From an uncultured Elusimicrobia bacterium (GTDB lineage: Bacteria; Elusimicrobiota; Endomicrobiia; Endomicrobiales; Endomicrobiaceae): 13,610 bases of DNA. The notes under the pieces are model-generated. The model searched no databases. It saw only the letters and a list, made by a program, of their open reading frames with translations, and was not told the origin of the DNA. This document shows positions 6,492 to 13,043 of this stretch, one piece after another. Both the position numbers and the translations under genes were made by a program. Position 1 is the stretch's first letter; every line of letters starts with the position of its first letter. The stretch is from contig ONUQ01000124.1 of the NCBI GenBank assembly GCA_900321055.1, forward strand, positions 1 through 13,610, given 5' to 3'.

Positions 6492-8723
6492 TTATTTTTC
6501 TGTTGATTTCTGCGTTACGGTTTTTTTTGCTTTTTTGGTTTCTGCTTTCTCCGTAATTATATTTCCTTTTTCATCCGTTTTTATCCATTGCAGGTTTCTG
6601 CATTTAGGAAAGGCTGAACAAGTCAAAAAAGGACCTCTTTTTCCTATTCTTTTGAGCATCGGACTACCGCATTTTTCACATTTTATATCTGTTTGTTCGG
6701 GTTCGGGTTTTATGATTTTGTTTCCGTCTTTATCTAAAGAAAATGTCGTTTTACATTCAGGATATCGTTCGCAAGCTAAATACGGACCTCTAAATCCGAT
6801 TTTTTTTAACATTGCTCCACCGCATTTAGGGCATTTCTCTTCAGTCTTTTCAGGCTCTGCTTTTTCAACTTTATTTCCTTCTTTATCAACCGAAAAAGTT
6901 GTTTTGCATTCCGGATATCCCGAACATGCCATAAAAGGACCTCTTCTGCTGTCTCTTATAACCATAGGTTTACCGCATTTCGGACAAACTTCGTTAGTCT
7001 CTTTAGGTTGAATTTTTTGTCTGGTAGCATTTTCTGCTTCCGTTAAATGTTTTTCAAAAGGTGTATAAAACTTTCTTAATACATCCTGCCATTTAAGTTT
7101 GTTTTCGGCAATATCATCAAATTCCTCTTCAATATCTGCCGTGAATTTGTAGTTTATAACATCTTTAAAATTTTCTTTTAAAAAATTGTTTACTACTATT
7201 CCTAAATCTGTAGGATAAAACTTTTTGTTTTCAAGTCTTACATACATTCTGTCTAAAATTGTTTTTATTGTCGGAGCATAAGTTGACGGTCTTCCTATTC
7301 CATACTCCTCAAGAGTTTTAATTAAACTTGCTTCATTATACCTTGCCGGCGGCTCGGTAAAATGTTGTTCCGGAATAATTTTCAATAATTCTAATATATC
7401 ACCTTGTATTAGTGTAGGTAATTTAGGTTCTTTAACATCTTCATCCAGTATAGAATAAACTTTCATAAAGCCGTCAAATTTTAATGTTGAACCCGTAGCT
7501 CTAAACATATAGTTATTTGCTGATATATCTATTGAAACCGTATCATATATGGCATCCGTCATTTGACTTGCTACAAATCTGTTCCATATTGCCGTATACA
7601 ATTTATATTCATCTGCCGTTAAGTATTGTTTCATCATTTCGGGAGTTCTTTTAACGGAAGTAGGTCTTATGGCTTCGTGAGCTTCCTGAGCACCTTTTGA
7701 TTTGGTCTTATATAATCGCGGTTTTAACGGAACAAAATTTTTCCCGTAATTTGTTTCTATAAAATTTAAAGCTTCCTGTTGTGCAACTTGGGCAATATTT
7801 AACGAATCCGTTCTCATATATGTTATAAGACCAACTACTCCCCGGTCACCAATTTGTATACCTTCATACAATTTTTGTGCAACCATCATTGTTTTTGAAG
7901 AAGAAAAACCAATTCTTCTTGAAACATCCTGTTGCATTGTAGATGTCGTATAAGGAGGATATGGAGATCTTTTTCTTTCTTTTTTTTCTACCGAAGAAAC
8001 TTCATATTTTGCTCCTTCAAGTTCTTTTAGTATGGAATCTGCCTGTTCTTTATTTGATATATCAAGTTTATCAAATTTTTTGCCGTCTTTAGATATTAGG
8101 TTTGCTTTAAAAATTACATCATTTTGATTTTTTTGAAGTTCTGCCTGTATAGACCAATATTCAACAGGAACAAATTTAGCTATTTCTTCTTCTCTGTCAC
8201 ATATTATCATAACGGCAACGGATTGAACTCTTCCCGCAGAAAGCCCTTTTCTTATTTTTTTCCATAATATAGGAGATAATTTATAACCCACCAATCTGTC
8301 TAAAATTCTTCTTGCTTGTTGACTGTCAACCAAAGCCATATCCAGTTTTCTTGGATTTTTAACCGCAGCCTTTATTGCAGATTCTGTTATTTCATGAAAT
8401 GTTATTCTGTCTGTATTGTTATCCGAAAGTTTTAATAATTCTTTCAAATGCCAGGCAATAGCTTCTCCTTCTCTATCCAAATCTGTTGCAAGATATACAT
8501 GTCCGACCTGTTCAACCGTTTTCTTTAAATCCGCTATTATTTTTTTTGATTTTGTCATTGCCACATAAGTCGGTTTAAAATCATGTTCAATATCCACACC
8601 GATTTTACTTTCAGGCAAATCTCTAACATGTCCAAAAGAACTTTTTACTATGTAATTATCACCTAACATTTTAGATATTGTTTTAGATTTTGCAGGAGAT
8701 TCTACTATTACTAAATATTTCAT
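6492..8723 (-). CDS. topA: DNA topoisomerase I (type IA)
   Basis: TopA relaxes negatively supercoiled DNA by single-strand passage through a 5'-phosphotyrosine link. The protein has 743 residues. The TOPRIM domain opens with VIVESPAKSKT (Glu8) and has the acidic triad DLDRE (Asp81, Asp83, Glu85). The catalytic motif GLITYMRTDS places the nucleophile at Tyr302 with Arg304 beside it. GIGRPSTYA (475-483) is also typical. Three C-terminal C4 zinc ribbons follow, with cysteines 580/583/600/606, 631/634/651/657 and 682/685/702/708, repeating every 51 residues exactly. A Lys-rich tail ends the protein. GAGGG, 5 nt before the ATG, fixes the start. It probably has its own promoter near the end of dprA and is closed by a strong terminator. 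The dprA-topA-xerC order is known from several phyla. Confidence 0.98.
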   Translation of the reverse strand: MKYLVIVESPAKSKTISKMLGDNYIVKSSFGHVRDLPESKIGVDIEHDFKPTYVAMTKSKKIIADLKKTVEQVGHVYLATDLDREGEAIAWHLKELLKLSDNNTDRITFHEITESAIKAAVKNPRKLDMALVDSQQARRILDRLVGYKLSPILWKKIRKGLSAGRVQSVAVMIICDREEEIAKFVPVEYWSIQAELQKNQNDVIFKANLISKDGKKFDKLDISNKEQADSILKELEGAKYEVSSVEKKERKRSPYPPYTTSTMQQDVSRRIGFSSSKTMMVAQKLYEGIQIGDRGVVGLITYMRTDSLNIAQVAQQEALNFIETNYGKNFVPLKPRLYKTKSKGAQEAHEAIRPTSVKRTPEMMKQYLTADEYKLYTAIWNRFVASQMTDAIYDTVSIDISANNYMFRATGSTLKFDGFMKVYSILDEDVKEPKLPTLIQGDILELLKIIPEQHFTEPPARYNEASLIKTLEEYGIGRPSTYAPTIKTILDRMYVRLENKKFYPTDLGIVVNNFLKENFKDVINYKFTADIEEEFDDIAENKLKWQDVLRKFYTPFEKHLTEAENATRQKIQPKETNEVCPKCGKPMVIRDSRRGPFMACSGYPECKTTFSVDKEGNKVEKAEPEKTEEKCPKCGGAMLKKIGFRGPYLACERYPECKTTFSLDKDGNKIIKPEPEQTDIKCEKCGSPMLKRIGKRGPFLTCSAFPKCRNLQWIKTDEKGNIITEKAETKKAKKTVTQKSTEK

Positions 8724-8992
8724 TTTTCCCTCTTAAAAATATACTCCATAATTTTTTTTTGTTTTGTTTAACAGTTGAACAGATTAGAGTTTAAAAATTA
8801 AAGAACTCTTTTTTTCTGTTTTTAGATTTTCAATTACAATATACTCAAAACAAGAAAGCCAAACACATTTTGTTGTTTTTATTTGAGTTTTAAACTTTTC
8901 ATCTAATCAACTATCTCAATCTTTTAACTACCAAACTACAATTTTAATTATACATTCCACATCATAAATTATACAACGGTTATACTAATCTT
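8724..8992 (-). other. topA 5' leader region (no gene seen)
   Basis: These 269 nt separate dprA from topA. I see no credible gene. The minus strand holds a promoter at the dprA end, a roughly 238-nt untranslated leader, and the topA ribosome binding site at 8728-8733. A 6-bp inverted repeat AGAGTT/AACTCT flanks a 12-nt AT-rich loop near 8786-8809, and on the + strand it is followed by seven T. A near-palindrome GTTTAACAGTTGAAC occurs at 8765-8779. No known riboswitch or T-box pattern is recognised. Confidence 0.5.
8946..8975. repeat. Direct repeat AATTATACA, 21 nt apart
   Basis: AATTATACA occurs at 8946-8954 and again at 8967-8975, two helical turns apart. On the minus strand each copy reads TGTATAATT and contains a TATAAT. 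The upstream copy is the -10 of the good promoter. The second could be a tandem start or part of an operator. Confidence 0.45.
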
Positions 8993-8996
8993 TCAA
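8968..8996 (-). promoter_or_regulatory. Sigma70-type promoter of topA
   Basis: On the minus strand TTGAAA (8991-8996, five of six -35 consensus bases) and a perfect TATAAT (8968-8973) are separated by exactly 17 nt. Transcription would start at about 8961. The -35 box overlaps the dprA stop codon (8993-8995). This is the best promoter in the window by consensus. Confidence 0.7.
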
Positions 8997-10126
8997 TCTT
9001 TCATCTTTACTGCCGTTGCTACATAAATCTGCCCCGGCATAGACTTTATAAAACCATTAAGCTCTAAATCCAACAAAATAGTAGAAAGTTCCGAAACTGC
9101 AATATTAGCTTTCAAACTTATTTCATCTAAAGGTATACCGTTAGCCGAAGATTGTACCATTTTTAAAATATTTATACTATACTGAGACATAGAACTAACA
9201 TCCTGTTCTACAGATTTATTTTTTCTTTTCTTTCTTTTTAGAATATAATTACTTAATACTAAATTTTGTTCAACGGTATCTTCAGGAGTTAAAGCAATAA
9301 AAGCTCCTTGTTTTATCAAACTGTTTGGTCCTTGCGAATATTTTGAATATATCGGTCCGGGAACCGCAAAAACATCTTTTCCGTATTCGCAGGCAAGTTC
9401 TGCCGTTATTAGTGAACCGCTTTTTATTGCAGCTTCTACAACTATTGTTGCTTGAGATAATGCTGCTATAATTCTGTTCCTTCTTGGGAAATTTACGGGT
9501 AAAGCTCTTTGATGTAAATTAAATTCACTTATTACAGCTCCTTTTTCTAATATATCTTCCTGAAGTTTTCTGTTTCCGGCAGGATAACATTCCAAAAGAC
9601 CGTTTCCTACAACGGCTATTGTTTTACCATGATTTTGTATTGTAGAAATGTGAACTTGTGTATCTATTCCGTTGGCAAGTCCCGATATTGTTATTATTTC
9701 CTGTTGTGCAAAATATTTACAAAATTGTTCCGTAACTATCTTACCGTAATTTGTTGCTCTTCTTGAGCCGACAATAGAAATAGAATTTATATCATTTTTA
9801 TCTAACTTACCTTTAACATATAAAATTGGCGGATAATCACAAATGGCTTTTAGTTGATTAGGATAATCATCATCCAAGTAAGTCAAAATATTTATACTGT
9901 TTTTTTTTGCTGACAATAACTCTTCTTGGGCAAACTTTAAATTAGCTCTTTCTTTTATCATTTGAGCTGTCTTATCCGTAATATCAACTATCTGCCGAAT
10001 ATCTTTAATATCAGCCCGTAAAACATTATTCGCACTACCAAAATATTCTATTAAAGATATAATTTTTTTAGGAACCAATTCTGTTATTGTATTTAAAGTA
10101 AGTACAGATAATCTTTCTATATCCAT
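8993..10126 (-). CDS. dprA: DNA processing protein DprA
   Basis: DprA binds incoming single-stranded DNA during natural transformation and loads RecA on it. At 377 residues it is full length. Residues about 5-60 look like the N-terminal helical (HhH/SAM-like) region. The Rossmann-like SLOG core carries VGSRRATNYG (119-128), SGLANGID (148-155), FPRRNRII (213-220), KSGSLITAELA (235-245) and VPGPIY (255-260), the standard family signatures. A basic linker (297-304) leads to a C-terminal winged-helix domain (about 316-372), present in many but not all DprA proteins. It follows the epimerase gene by 33 nt and lacks a clear Shine-Dalgarno sequence. It may be translated by reinitiation, or start weakly at this ATG; no better ATG lies nearby. 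Presence does not prove competence, since dprA is kept in many bacteria without known transformation. Confidence 0.95.
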   Translation of the reverse strand: MDIERLSVLTLNTITELVPKKIISLIEYFGSANNVLRADIKDIRQIVDITDKTAQMIKERANLKFAQEELLSAKKNSINILTYLDDDYPNQLKAICDYPPILYVKGKLDKNDINSISIVGSRRATNYGKIVTEQFCKYFAQQEIITISGLANGIDTQVHISTIQNHGKTIAVVGNGLLECYPAGNRKLQEDILEKGAVISEFNLHQRALPVNFPRRNRIIAALSQATIVVEAAIKSGSLITAELACEYGKDVFAVPGPIYSKYSQGPNSLIKQGAFIALTPEDTVEQNLVLSNYILKRKKRKNKSVEQDVSSMSQYSINILKMVQSSANGIPLDEISLKANIAVSELSTILLDLELNGFIKSMPGQIYVATAVKMKD

Positions 10127-10159
10127 TATTATATTTTTTTAACCGTTTTATTTTAAAAT

Positions 10160-11092
10160 TTATTTCTTATAATTTATAAAATAATCAACCGTGTTTTTTA
10201 AACCTTTAATAATATCAACTTTAGGCTCCCAACCTAAAACTTTTTTTGCTTTTGAAATATTTAAGAAACTTTTAAACAATTCTCCGCTTCTTTTTGGTTT
10301 ATATACTGCTTTTTGTTTGTAGTTAATTATTTTTGATAACTCTTTTACCAGTTGATTAACCGAAAATGTTTTATGTGTTCCTATATTTATTACTTCATTG
10401 TTCCCTTTTGTTAATGATTTTATATTAGCATCAACAACATCTTTAACATAAACATAATCTCTTAATTGTTTCCCGTCACCAAAAACAAATACTTCTTTAT
10501 TTTCTGTCATTCTGCCTATAAAAATTGCAATTACTCCTGCTTCACCGTTAGCATCTTGCCTTGGACCGTAAACATTTGCATATCTTAGTATTGTATATTT
10601 TAATCCATATAATGCACTATAGGCTTTTATGTAGTGTTCTACCGAAAGTTTTGCCACTCCATAAGGAGATAACGGATTGGCAAATGATTGCTCATCCGGA
10701 GCTTTCAATCCGCATTCTCCGTATATTGTTCCGCCTGAAGAAGAAAATATTATTTTCTTTACTTTAGTATCTTTGCATGCTTCTAAAATATTTAATGTTC
10801 CTTTAATATTTACATCCGCATCAAAACAAGGATCCAAAACGGATTTTCTTACATCAAGTTGTGCTGCAAGATGAATTACAATATCAAATTTTTCTTTTCT
10901 AAATATTGTATCTATGTCTTTTTTATCACATATTGAAACTTTATAAAATTTTGCTTTTTTATTTATGTTTTTTATATTACCTGTTGCAAGATTATCTACA
11001 ATTACGACAGTATGTTTTTTTACAATCAATTCATCAACAATATTTGAACCTATAAAACCTGCTCCACCCGTAACCAAAATTTGTTTGCTCAT
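10160..11092 (-). CDS. Extended-SDR NAD-dependent nucleotide-sugar epimerase (UDP-glucose 4-epimerase-like)
   Basis: This 310-residue extended short-chain dehydrogenase most likely interconverts UDP-sugars (GalE-like) for surface polysaccharide or galactose use. The NAD-binding motif GGAGFIG is at 9-15, with Asp33 at the end of strand 2 for the ribose hydroxyls, favouring NAD over NADP. HLAAQLDV (74-81) follows. SSSGGTIYG (117-125) carries the Ser/Thr of the triad, and the catalytic YxxxK is Tyr144 and Lys148. LRYANVYGPRQD (169-180) and GDGKQLRDYVYVKDV (205-219) are typical of the GalE/WbpP branch, and the substrate-loop Arg268-Ser-Gly-Glu is present. It is slightly shorter than E. coli GalE. 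The exact sugar cannot be told from sequence. The start is supported by AAAAGAGGT (11097-11105, minus strand), 4 nt before the ATG. dprA follows after 33 nt. Confidence 0.85.
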   Translation of the reverse strand: MSKQILVTGGAGFIGSNIVDELIVKKHTVVIVDNLATGNIKNINKKAKFYKVSICDKKDIDTIFRKEKFDIVIHLAAQLDVRKSVLDPCFDADVNIKGTLNILEACKDTKVKKIIFSSSGGTIYGECGLKAPDEQSFANPLSPYGVAKLSVEHYIKAYSALYGLKYTILRYANVYGPRQDANGEAGVIAIFIGRMTENKEVFVFGDGKQLRDYVYVKDVVDANIKSLTKGNNEVINIGTHKTFSVNQLVKELSKIINYKQKAVYKPKRSGELFKSFLNISKAKKVLGWEPKVDIIKGLKNTVDYFINYKK

Positions 11093-11096
11093 TTTT

Positions 11097-11105
11097 ACCT
11101 CTTTT
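11097..11105 (-). promoter_or_regulatory. Strong Shine-Dalgarno site of the epimerase gene
   Basis: AAAAGAGGT on the minus strand ends 4 nt before the ATG at 11092. A TATAAT at 11131-11136 further upstream could be its -10 box, but no -35 is evident in this AT-rich gap. Confidence 0.65.
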
Positions 11106-11169
11106 GTTTTATATTAACCAATATTTTATTATTATAATAAAAATTTCTTAAATAAAAACTAAATATATT

Positions 11170-11523
11170 TTAATTTTCTATTTTGTATTCAAAAAAAGGT
11201 TTGTTCAATTTTTTCATCTTATTTATCATATCAATACTTCCATTACTGCCACAATGAATAACAATTGCACAATCTGCATATTTTGACATCTGTGAATTTC
11301 TTATAACACCGCCTTTAATACCATATTTATTCCAATCCGGTTTAAAAACCGTTAATTTGATGTTGTGTTGTTTAGCATAGTTTTCACCTAAAGTATCTAC
11401 TCCTCTTGCTCCACCGGAAACAATTTCATCGGCAGAAGTTATTTCAAACCTAGAAAGATTTATTGCTTTAATTAAAATATTCATATTGTTGATAGTTCTT
11501 GAACCTGCAATTATTATTTTCAT
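11170..11523 (-). CDS. DUF2493/YspA-like SLOG-family protein
   Basis: This small protein (117 residues) has a Rossmann-like SLOG fold. It opens with IIIAGSRT (3-9), then VSGGARGVDTLGENYA (35-50), FKPDWNKYG (60-68), and an RNSQM segment (75-79) before ADCAIVIHCG. These are the nucleotide-binding positions of the DUF2493/YspA group, relatives of DprA and LOG-type proteins. Members are proposed to bind nucleotides or nucleotide-derived signals; no enzymatic role is established for this branch. There is no signal peptide or membrane segment. It has its own likely promoter (extended -10) and a modest purine-rich AAGAGAT ribosome site. It sits one gene away from dprA, which has the same fold, but the two are too diverged to call a recent duplication. 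Confidence 0.8.
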   Translation of the reverse strand: MKIIIAGSRTINNMNILIKAINLSRFEITSADEIVSGGARGVDTLGENYAKQHNIKLTVFKPDWNKYGIKGGVIRNSQMSKYADCAIVIHCGSNGSIDMINKMKKLNKPFFEYKIEN

Positions 11524-11714
11524 TTTTTATCTCTTAAAACCGACATTATATCACAAAAAAAATTACTAAAATATTTTTTTCTTTTATTATATATATTTAA
11601 TTATAAAAATATTTTAATAAATTTAAATACAAATGTATAGTTTAAAAATATAATTTTTTAATTGAATATTTAACAACAGAGGTTAGCATATAAAAATTAC
11701 TAAGTATCGGGAAA
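11524..11714 (-). other. AT-rich intergenic region between folD and the DUF2493 gene
   Basis: This 191-nt gap is almost pure A/T and holds no credible gene. It contains the extended -10 of the DUF2493 gene at its left end. A 12-nt sequence AAAAATTACTAA occurs twice, near 11558 and 11692. No GC-bearing terminator hairpin follows folD. Confidence 0.45.
11545..11553 (-). promoter_or_regulatory. Extended -10 promoter of the DUF2493 gene
   Basis: TGATATAAT on the minus strand is a perfect extended -10 element (TGnTATAAT). Start would be about 11538, giving a short 15-nt leader that includes AAGAGAT before the ATG at 11523. No good -35 is seen, as is usual for extended -10 promoters. Confidence 0.55.
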
Positions 11715-12590
11715 TTATATAATACTATTGTACTTTTCAAATGCTAAAATTGTATTATGTAAAAGCATTGTTATTGTCATTGGTCCTACTCCACCCGGAA
11801 CAGGAGTTATACTTATATTCATATCTTTTACGGAATCAAAATCCACATCCCCATAAAGTTTTCCTTCAACTCTGTTTATTCCAACATCAATAACGGTTGC
11901 TCCATCGTTTATAAAATCTTTATTAATAAATTTAGCTTTACCTATAGCTGCAACAACAATATCTGCTTTTTTTGTAATCTCGTTCAAATTTTGTGTTCTT
12001 GAATGTGCCATTGTAACGGTTGCATTGTTTGAAAGCATCAACATAGATACCGGTTTGCCTACAAGATTTGACCTGCCGATAATAACAACATTTTTGCCGG
12101 CAATATCTATATTTGAATATTTTAATAAATATATCACTCCCATAGGTGTACAAGAAACTAACAATTTTTGTTTTACTATTTCATCCCAAGACTTTACAAG
12201 TGTAAGCATTCCTGCATTATAAGGATGAAGACCGTCAACATCTTTATTATAATCAATAGCTCGTATACATCTGTCAGCATCTAACTTATTGGGTAGTGGA
12301 AGTTGTAAAAGTATTCCATGTATATTTTTATCTTTATTTAGTTTTTCTATTAACGATATTATGTCCTCTATTGAAGCCGTTTCCGAAATATGGTTGTGAT
12401 ATGATTTTATTCCTACCTGTTCACATGCCTTGATTTTTGAACCGACATAAACCTTACTGGCAGGATCTTCTCCAACAAGAATTGTTGCAAGTCCGGGTTG
12501 TTTACCTGTTTTTTTTGTGAGAAGTTCAATCTTTTCCTTAAGTTCAAATCTGATTTTTTGTGAAATTTCTTTACCGTTTATGATTTTCAT
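11715..12590 (-). CDS. folD: Bifunctional methylenetetrahydrofolate dehydrogenase/cyclohydrolase FolD
   Basis: FolD converts 5,10-methylene-THF to 10-formyl-THF in one-carbon metabolism, supplying purine and formyl-Met synthesis. At 291 residues the length is normal. The catalytic region shows YVGSKIKAC with Tyr48 and Lys52, the general-acid residues of the family, then ILLQLPLP (93-100) and KDVDGLHPYN (116-125) with Asp119. CTPMG (147-151) and the Rossmann motif GRSNLVGKP (172-180) bind NAD(P). The C-terminal signature PVPGGVGPMT (263-272) is intact. The gene follows the PilZ gene by 9 nt, and its AGGAA ribosome site overlaps the pilZ stop codon. The two are therefore probably co-transcribed and coupled. 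In a hydrogenase-bearing anaerobe it may also serve a one-carbon fermentative route, but nothing here shows this. Confidence 0.97.
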   Translation of the reverse strand: MKIINGKEISQKIRFELKEKIELLTKKTGKQPGLATILVGEDPASKVYVGSKIKACEQVGIKSYHNHISETASIEDIISLIEKLNKDKNIHGILLQLPLPNKLDADRCIRAIDYNKDVDGLHPYNAGMLTLVKSWDEIVKQKLLVSCTPMGVIYLLKYSNIDIAGKNVVIIGRSNLVGKPVSMLMLSNNATVTMAHSRTQNLNEITKKADIVVAAIGKAKFINKDFINDGATVIDVGINRVEGKLYGDVDFDSVKDMNISITPVPGGVGPMTITMLLHNTILAFEKYNSII

Positions 12591-12596
12591 AAATTG

Positions 12597-12602
12597 TTCC
12601 TA
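12597..12602 (-). promoter_or_regulatory. folD ribosome binding site overlapping the PilZ gene stop codon
   Basis: On the minus strand TAGGAA combines the PilZ stop TAG (12600-12602) with the Shine-Dalgarno AGGAA (12597-12601), 6 nt before the folD ATG. This arrangement favours translational coupling. Confidence 0.75.
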
Positions 12603-12920
12603 ATTTAAAGAATATTCTACATATTTTTTAAAAAAATCTAAATTTTTACAATCCTTTTCAATCAATTTTATACCATACAACGGATAAAAAAGCCCTTGAG
12701 TGATTCTAACTATTTTACCGCTTAAAGATATATGTTTATTTTGAATTATAAGATTTAAACTGAATTGTTGGTTAAGAACAAGTTGTGTTTCACTCTCTAT
12801 GGCAAAACCATCTTGCGAAACATCCGTTAAGATACAATCTCCTAATACACTACTTGTATTAGTTTCTACAATTTTTGTTTTTAAGGAAACAAATTTTCTG
12901 CTGTATCTTCTATTTTCCAT
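12600..12920 (-). CDS. PilZ-domain cyclic-di-GMP-binding protein
   Basis: This is a single-domain PilZ protein of 106 residues. Both cyclic-di-GMP binding motifs are present: RxxxR near the N-terminus (Arg4 to Arg8 in RRYSR) and DxSxxG (Asp33, Ser35, Gly38 in DVSQDG). The rest is the expected strand-rich barrel with a C-terminal helix. PilZ proteins sense cyclic-di-GMP and act on motility, pili, exopolysaccharide or transcription through partners. The partner here is not indicated by the neighbours, which are folD downstream and a tRNA-modifying enzyme upstream. No Shine-Dalgarno sequence is visible before the ATG. A TATAAT at 12940-12945 on the minus strand could start a transcript only about 13 nt upstream. 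Confidence 0.85.
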   Translation of the reverse strand: MENRRYSRKFVSLKTKIVETNTSSVLGDCILTDVSQDGFAIESETQLVLNQQFSLNLIIQNKHISLSGKIVRITQGLFYPLYGIKLIEKDCKNLDFFKKYVEYSLN

Positions 12921-12939
12921 TTTATATTATTCTATCTAA

Positions 12940-12945
12940 ATTATA
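12940..12945 (-). promoter_or_regulatory. Possible -10 box for pilZ-folD
   Basis: A TATAAT on the minus strand would give a start near 12933 and a leader of about 13 nt. The only -35 candidate, ACGACA, is at a short 15-nt spacing. The 123-nt gap between the TcdA-type gene and pilZ contains no convincing terminator. Confidence 0.3.
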
Positions 12946-13043
12946 TGTTTTTAAAATTGATGTCGTTATTGTAGTAAAATTTTTATTTTTTTTCAATTTA
13001 ATGCAGAAGAAATATATTTGTAAATTTTAATATAACCAAATCT

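Noticed and set aside
6460..7011. A 183-codon + strand open frame opposite the topA C-terminus
   Set aside because: It is the antisense shadow of the three zinc ribbons. Its internal repeats simply mirror those of topA.
8786..8816. AGAGTT/AACTCT hairpin followed by seven T on the + strand, terminator-like
   Set aside because: There is no + strand gene upstream for it to terminate. The stem is only 6 bp with a 12-nt loop, and on the minus strand there is no T run after it.
10128..10133. TATAAT just upstream of the dprA ATG
   Set aside because: Transcription would begin inside the coding sequence, so it cannot drive dprA from this start. It is probably a composition match.
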